51,041 nucleotides of DNA. It comes from UBA1425 sp051881715. Its GTDB lineage: Bacteria; Bacillota; Clostridia; Oscillospirales; Acutalibacteraceae. The stretch spans positions 1 through 51,041 of the forward strand of contig JBJEQK010000031.1 in NCBI GenBank assembly GCA_051881715.1, in the 5' to 3' direction. The notes under the pieces are model-generated. The model did no database searches. It saw nothing but the letters and a program-made list of their open reading frames with translations, and had not been told where the DNA came from. The position numbers and the translations under genes are program-made. This document shows positions 47,083-51,041 of the stretch, piece by piece (within the stretch, counting starts at the first letter, position 1; every line of letters starts with the position of its first letter).

Positions 47083-49173
47083 ATGACACGTTCTGAAGCG
47101 AAGAGGCGCGCCGCAGCGCTGGTGGAGCAGATGACCACAGAGGAAATGGCATCACAGCTGCTGAATGATTCCCCGTCCATCGAGAGGCTGGGTGTGCCGG
47201 CCTATAACTGGTGGAACGAAGCACTGCATGGCGTGGCGCGCGCAGGACTGGCGACCATGTTCCCGCAGGCGATCGCCATGGCGGCTTCTTTTGACAGGCA
47301 GCTGTTGGGGGATGTGGCAGACGCTATTGCAAACGAGGCGCGCGCCAAGTGCAATGCCGCCCGCAAAGAAGGGGATCGGGGCATCTATAAGGGCTTGACG
47401 TTCTGGTCGCCCAATGTGAACATTTTTCGAGATCCCCGTTGGGGACGAGGGCAGGAAACTTATGGCGAGGATCCTTTTCTGACGGCGGAGATGGGCAAGA
47501 CCTTTGTGCGCCATATGCAGGGGGACGGGGAGTTTTTAAAGACGGCGGCCTGCGCCAAGCATTTTGCGGTGCACAGCGGCCCGGAGAATCAGCGGCACAC
47601 GTTTGATGTCTGCGTCCGTGAACGGGACTTATGGGAGACGTACCTGCCCGCTTTTGAACAGCTGGTCAAGGAAGCGGGGGTAGAGAGCGTCATGGGCGCC
47701 TACAACCGTGTGAACGGCGAACCCTGCTGCGGCAGTCAGCGCCTGCTGGAGGAAATCCTCCGCGGTCAGTGGGGATTCGAGGGTCATGTGGTGTCGGATT
47801 GCGGCGCCATCGCCGATTTCCACCTCCATCACCACGTCACCGACAGCGGTCCCCAATCCGCCGCCATGGCGCTGAAATCGGGCTGTGATCTGAATTGCGG
47901 CTGTGCTTACGCCTGTATCATGCAGGCACTGCGTCAGGGGCTGATCGAGCGGGAGGATATCGCCCGTGCGGCGGTACATCTCTTTACGACCCGTTTTCTG
48001 TTGGGCGAGTTTGAGGAGAATCCGCCCTTTGCGGATATTTCGCTGGACGTGGTGGACAGCCCCGCCCATCAGGCGCTCAACCGCACGATGGCACAGGAAG
48101 CAATGGTACTGCTGAAAAATGACGGCATATTGCCTTTGGAGCCGTCTGCACTTCGGTCGGTGGCAATTATAGGTCCCTGCGCCGCCAGTGTTTCGGTGCT
48201 GGAGGGGAACTATTGCGGCACGGCAGGGGAGTACATCACCTTGGCAGACGGCATTCGCCGTGCCCTGCCGGATGCCCGTGTCTATGTGGCGCAGGGGAGC
48301 CATCTCTACCGGAATCGTACTGAGGACAATGCGGCAATGGACGACCGTATTTCCGAGGCGGTGAGCTTGGCGAAGATGACAGACCTCACCATTCTGTGTG
48401 TAGGTTTGGATTCCACCATTGAGGGCGAAGAGGGGGATGGTTCCAATGCATACAGCGCCGGGGACAAGCGTGATCTGTATTTGCCGGTCAGCCAGCAGCA
48501 TTTGGTGCAGGCGGTGTGCAAGGTCACGGACAATGTGATCGTGGTCGTCACCGCCGGCAGTGCCATGGATCTCGGCGTTGCCAACACGCACGCCAGAGCC
48601 ATCCTGCACGCATGGTATCCCGGTTCACGGGGCGGCGAAGCGGTGGCAGACATTCTGTTCGGTCGCTGCAGTCCCTCCGGGCGTCTGCCGGTGACGTTCT
48701 ACCGTGGGGAGGACCCGCTTCCGGATTTCACCGAGTATTCCATGGCGGGTCGCACCTATCGCTATTTGCAGAAAAAGCCGCTGTATCCCTTCGGATTCGG
48801 ATTGAGCTATACCGAGTTTTCCTATGCGAGCTTGTCCGTGGCGACCTCGGAACAGGGGGCGACAGTCACGGTATCCGTCACCAACACCGGCGGCCGTGCC
48901 GGTCGCGAGGTGGTACAGGTGTACGCCGCCATGCGCGACAGCCGCTATCCCGCGCCGCAGCTGCAGCTGTGCGGATTTACAAGCGTGATGCTCCGACCCG
49001 GCGAAACTGCCCGTGCGGAGGTGGATCTGCCCGCCTATTGGCTCCAAGTCGTGTCGGAGGAGGGCAGCCGTGTGGAGCCGGACGGCGGAATTATCCTGTA
49101 TGTGGGCGGTCACCAGCCGGATGCACGCAGCCGCGAGCTGGGCTGTGCCGACTGCTTGGAATGGAGACTGTAA
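47083..49173 (+). CDS. GH3 beta-xylosidase/beta-glucosidase, cytosolic
   Basis: A 696-aa glycosidase with an N-terminal TIM barrel (WWNEALHGVARAG, FWSPNVNIFRDPRWGRGQE, CAKHFAVHSGPENQRHTFD), an alpha/beta sandwich (AIIGPCAASVSVLEGNYCG, YPGSRGGEAVADILFG) and a C-terminal fibronectin-like domain. The nucleophile is probably D239 in HVVSDCGAI. It has no signal peptide. Lying between xylA and xylB, it most likely releases xylose from short beta-xylosides. Glucosidase or arabinosidase activity cannot be excluded. GGAGG lies before the ATG. Confidence 0.93.
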   Translation: MTRSEAKRRAAALVEQMTTEEMASQLLNDSPSIERLGVPAYNWWNEALHGVARAGLATMFPQAIAMAASFDRQLLGDVADAIANEARAKCNAARKEGDRGIYKGLTFWSPNVNIFRDPRWGRGQETYGEDPFLTAEMGKTFVRHMQGDGEFLKTAACAKHFAVHSGPENQRHTFDVCVRERDLWETYLPAFEQLVKEAGVESVMGAYNRVNGEPCCGSQRLLEEILRGQWGFEGHVVSDCGAIADFHLHHHVTDSGPQSAAMALKSGCDLNCGCAYACIMQALRQGLIEREDIARAAVHLFTTRFLLGEFEENPPFADISLDVVDSPAHQALNRTMAQEAMVLLKNDGILPLEPSALRSVAIIGPCAASVSVLEGNYCGTAGEYITLADGIRRALPDARVYVAQGSHLYRNRTEDNAAMDDRISEAVSLAKMTDLTILCVGLDSTIEGEEGDGSNAYSAGDKRDLYLPVSQQHLVQAVCKVTDNVIVVVTAGSAMDLGVANTHARAILHAWYPGSRGGEAVADILFGRCSPSGRLPVTFYRGEDPLPDFTEYSMAGRTYRYLQKKPLYPFGFGLSYTEFSYASLSVATSEQGATVTVSVTNTGGRAGREVVQVYAAMRDSRYPAPQLQLCGFTSVMLRPGETARAEVDLPAYWLQVVSEEGSRVEPDGGIILYVGGHQPDARSRELGCADCLEWRL

Positions 49174-49176
49174 ATT

Positions 49177-50694
49177 ATGTATCTATTGGGCATTGATGTC
49201 GGCACATCCGGCACCAAAACCGTTCTTTTTGACAGTGAAGGTCATGCGCTGGCATCCTATACAGGCGAATATCCGCTCTATCAGCCGCAAAACGGCTGGG
49301 CAGAGCAGGAGCCGGAGGATTGGTGGCAAGCGGCGGCAGAGGGAATCCGCGCGGTGCTTGCCAAGGTGCCTGCGGCCAAATCGGATAAGATTGCAGTGGG
49401 GCTTTCCGGGCAAATGCACGGTCTGGTGATGCTGGACAAGACCGGCAAAGTACTGCGGCGCTCCATCATTTGGTGCGATCAGCGCACCGGCGATGAAGTC
49501 GAGTGGATGAAGCAGACCGTGGGGGAGAAGCGGCTCATGGAGATTTCCGCCAACCCTGCCATGACCGGTTTCACGGCGGCAAAGATCCTTTGGGTACAGC
49601 GGCATGAGCCGGAGATCTATGCACAGTGCGCCCATATTTTGCTGCCGAAGGATTACATCCGCTATCGCCTGACGGGCGAATATGCCACGGAGGTGTCGGA
49701 TGCTTCGGGAATGCAGCTGATGGATGTGGCGGCACGCACATGGTCGGGAGAACTGCTCTCTGCATTTCAAATGGACGCCGCATTATTGGGCACGATGTAT
49801 GAATCTCCGGACATCACCGGCACTGTCCATGCAGAGGCATCGATGGCGACCGGTCTGCCGGTGGGTACGCCGGTGGCCGCCGGAGCGGGCGACAATCCTG
49901 CCGCCGCCATCGGTACGGGTATTGTGCGGCAGGGTACCGCATTCAATACCATCGGTTCCTCCGCCGTGATCTATGCGGTGTCCGATCAGCTCTGTCTCGA
50001 CAGGCAGGGGCGTGTCCACAGTCTGTGCGCTTCCGTTCCCGGCAAGTGGACGGTGATGAGCTGTACGCAGGGCGCAGGTTTGTCCCTTAAATGGCTGCGG
50101 GACACCTGCTGTCAGGCAGAAATTGCCGCCGCAAAGCAGCAGGGGGCGGATCCCTACCGCTTGATGGATGCCATGGCGGCAGACGTGCCGGTGGGTGCGG
50201 ATCGGCTGCTGTTTCTGCCGTATCTGATGGGGGAACGATCCCCCCACCCGGATGCGGATTGCCGCGGTGTGTTCTTCGGTCTTTCCGCACGGCACGACCG
50301 GGCGCAGATGATCCGTGCCGTGATGGAGGGGGTGGCGTATTCCCAGCGGGAATGTTTGGATGTGTTCCGTGAGATGGGCGTTTCCGTCTCGCAGATGACC
50401 GTCTGCGGCGGCGGTGGACGCAGTGTACTTTGGCGGCAGATGCTGGCGGATGTATACGGCTGCCCGGTAACCACCTTGCAGGTGGATGAGGGCGGCGCAT
50501 TGGGTGCGGCTCTGCTGGCTGCTGTCGGCGTCGGTGTATTCTCCTCGGTGGAGCAGGCCTGCGACGCCGTCGTGCGGTACAGGACACCGCAGAATCCCTC
50601 TGCGGATGCGGCGGCATACGAGCCTTACTATGCGCTCTACAAAACGCTATACCCCACGCTGAAAAAATCTTTTGCCGCTCTGGCACGGCTGTAA
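49177..50694 (+). CDS. xylB: Xylulokinase
   Basis: A 505-aa FGGY-family sugar kinase making D-xylulose 5-phosphate, which enters the pentose phosphate or phosphoketolase route. YLLGIDVGTSGTKTVLFD is the phosphate-binding loop, GLSGQMHGLVMLD and WCDQRTGDEV are substrate-contact motifs, PKDYIRYRLTGE and AGAGDNPAAAIGTG (with catalytic Asp) follow, and FLPYLMGERSPHPD and VCGGGGRSVLWRQMLAD close the ATP site. It starts 3 bases after the GH3 stop. A degenerate multi-hairpin repeat and a miniature element follow it. Confidence 0.96.
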   Translation: MYLLGIDVGTSGTKTVLFDSEGHALASYTGEYPLYQPQNGWAEQEPEDWWQAAAEGIRAVLAKVPAAKSDKIAVGLSGQMHGLVMLDKTGKVLRRSIIWCDQRTGDEVEWMKQTVGEKRLMEISANPAMTGFTAAKILWVQRHEPEIYAQCAHILLPKDYIRYRLTGEYATEVSDASGMQLMDVAARTWSGELLSAFQMDAALLGTMYESPDITGTVHAEASMATGLPVGTPVAAGAGDNPAAAIGTGIVRQGTAFNTIGSSAVIYAVSDQLCLDRQGRVHSLCASVPGKWTVMSCTQGAGLSLKWLRDTCCQAEIAAAKQQGADPYRLMDAMAADVPVGADRLLFLPYLMGERSPHPDADCRGVFFGLSARHDRAQMIRAVMEGVAYSQRECLDVFREMGVSVSQMTVCGGGGRSVLWRQMLADVYGCPVTTLQVDEGGALGAALLAAVGVGVFSSVEQACDAVVRYRTPQNPSADAAAYEPYYALYKTLYPTLKKSFAALARL

Positions 50695-50710
50695 ACGACC
50701 AAAAGAATAA

Positions 50711-50746
50711 GGGTTCATCACGGATTTTTGTGGGATTAAAAGTTTC
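50711..50746 (+). repeat. Multi-hairpin repeat, left-end fragment
   Basis: GGGTTCATCACGGATTTTTGTGGGATT and AAAAGTTTC match the left end of copies A and B up to the point where the miniature element begins, so that element has inserted into, or replaced, the rest of this copy. Confidence 0.75.
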
Positions 50747-50955
50747 GGGGCTGTCGCATTTCGCGAAGAACAAAAAGAAACGAAAAAGCAGAAGCTATTC
50801 TCGAACAAAATGGTTCGGAAAAACTTCTGCTTATTTCTAATTAGGAAATATAAAAGAAAATATATTTCTTTTTTCGCCGTTTTTTCGCCCTCGACGTATC
50901 TATATACGCCTATCGGGCGAAGAAAACGGCGTCTTCATCGAAATGCGACAGCCCC
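50747..50955. mobile_element. Miniature inverted-repeat element, copy 2 (209 bp)
   Basis: The same perfect 17-bp ends as copy 1 (50747-50763 and 50939-50955). The right half can form a long stem, CGCCGTTTTTTCGCCC with GGGCGAAGAAAACGGCG. The interior terminator-like hairpin is present with paired base changes relative to copy 1. The short frames inside it are not genes. Confidence 0.88.
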
Positions 50956-51041
50956 AGCTTGTCGAAAAAGTGTTTTCGGCAGTCTGGGCTCCCCAGCGAG
51001 GCAATGTCATTAACTTAAGAACGAAAGAAAAAGTTGCACAA
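50956..51041. other. Window end, nothing recognised
   Basis: I see no gene, RNA or repeat match in these last 86 bases, which are cut by the window edge. Confidence 0.5.

Noticed and set aside
50810..51013. A 67-aa frame at the window end, and a similar one at 39012-39239
   Set aside because: Both lie within copies of the 17-bp-end miniature element and beyond it. They follow element hairpins, have no ribosome site and share only element-derived residues.

Overview
The window reads as chromosomal DNA of an anaerobic, endospore-forming gut or rumen clostridium, probably in or near the Oscillospiraceae/Ruminococcaceae. The evidence is fairly GC-rich DNA, strong Shine-Dalgarno sites with several TTG starts, dipicolinate synthase genes (spoVFA/spoVFB), a secreted dockerin protein, and cytosolic enzymes for plant glycans (GH2, GH3, GH78, GH95-like, xylose isomerase, xylulokinase). 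The species cannot be named from the sequence alone.

Layout. 0.1-5.7 kb (minus): an envelope operon of an SPFH protein, a DUF4428 protein, a zinc-ribbon membrane protein, a TPM-domain protein and a small uncharacterised protein. It resembles the ydjGHI part of the Bacillus PspA operon but has no PspA. 5.7-9.4 kb (minus): a LuxR-type response regulator, a NarX-like histidine kinase and a 7TM kinase-like sensor. These are divergent from 9.5-11.4 kb (plus), a pair of uncharacterised proteins resembling DUF6323 and DUF6179. 11.6-12.8 kb: a membrane-anchored protein whose start region is interrupted in frame by a miniature element. 13.0-17.9 kb (plus): an ABC exporter, the two subunits of an aconitase X enzyme, a GtrA protein and a lipoprotein. 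18.0-21.4 kb: a 54-residue protein, MltG, a GH95-like glycosidase and a small HTH regulator. 21.6-24.7 kb: nicotinate phosphoribosyltransferase and the dipicolinate synthase pair. 24.9-37.6 kb (plus): a long, tightly packed run murC - GH2 beta-galactosidase - serine hydrolase - FAD oxidoreductase - zapA - U32 peptidase - typA - ribF. 37.6-39.0 kb: an MBL-fold-like gene divergent from an HxlR regulator. 39.0-42.8 kb: a mobile-element scar, the dockerin protein and a small membrane protein. 42.9-43.3 kb: four tRNAs (Asp, Thr, Met, Trp). 43.3-50.7 kb: GH78 rhamnosidase, then xylA - GH3 - xylB.

The least conventional signals are intergenic. About 225-bp elements made of up to five consecutive perfect hairpins occur five times, always 3' of genes. 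One copy is flanked by a 10-bp direct repeat that looks like a target duplication, and copies differ by compensatory base-pair changes. A second miniature family (17-bp ends GGGGCTGTCGCATTTCG) occurs twice intact and once as a core fragment nested in the first family, and it carries its own terminator-like hairpin. A third miniature element (16-bp ends GGGCAACACCGCACAA) has added 55 codons in frame to a coding sequence.

Functionally, the 43-51 kb genes form a cytosolic route from rhamnosides and xylosides to xylulose 5-phosphate. The 25-37 kb run mixes cell wall, division, translation and flavin housekeeping genes with a beta-galactosidase. No sugar transporter, rRNA, CRISPR array, prophage or defence island is visible. 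Family names are assigned from recognised motifs, not from a database search.
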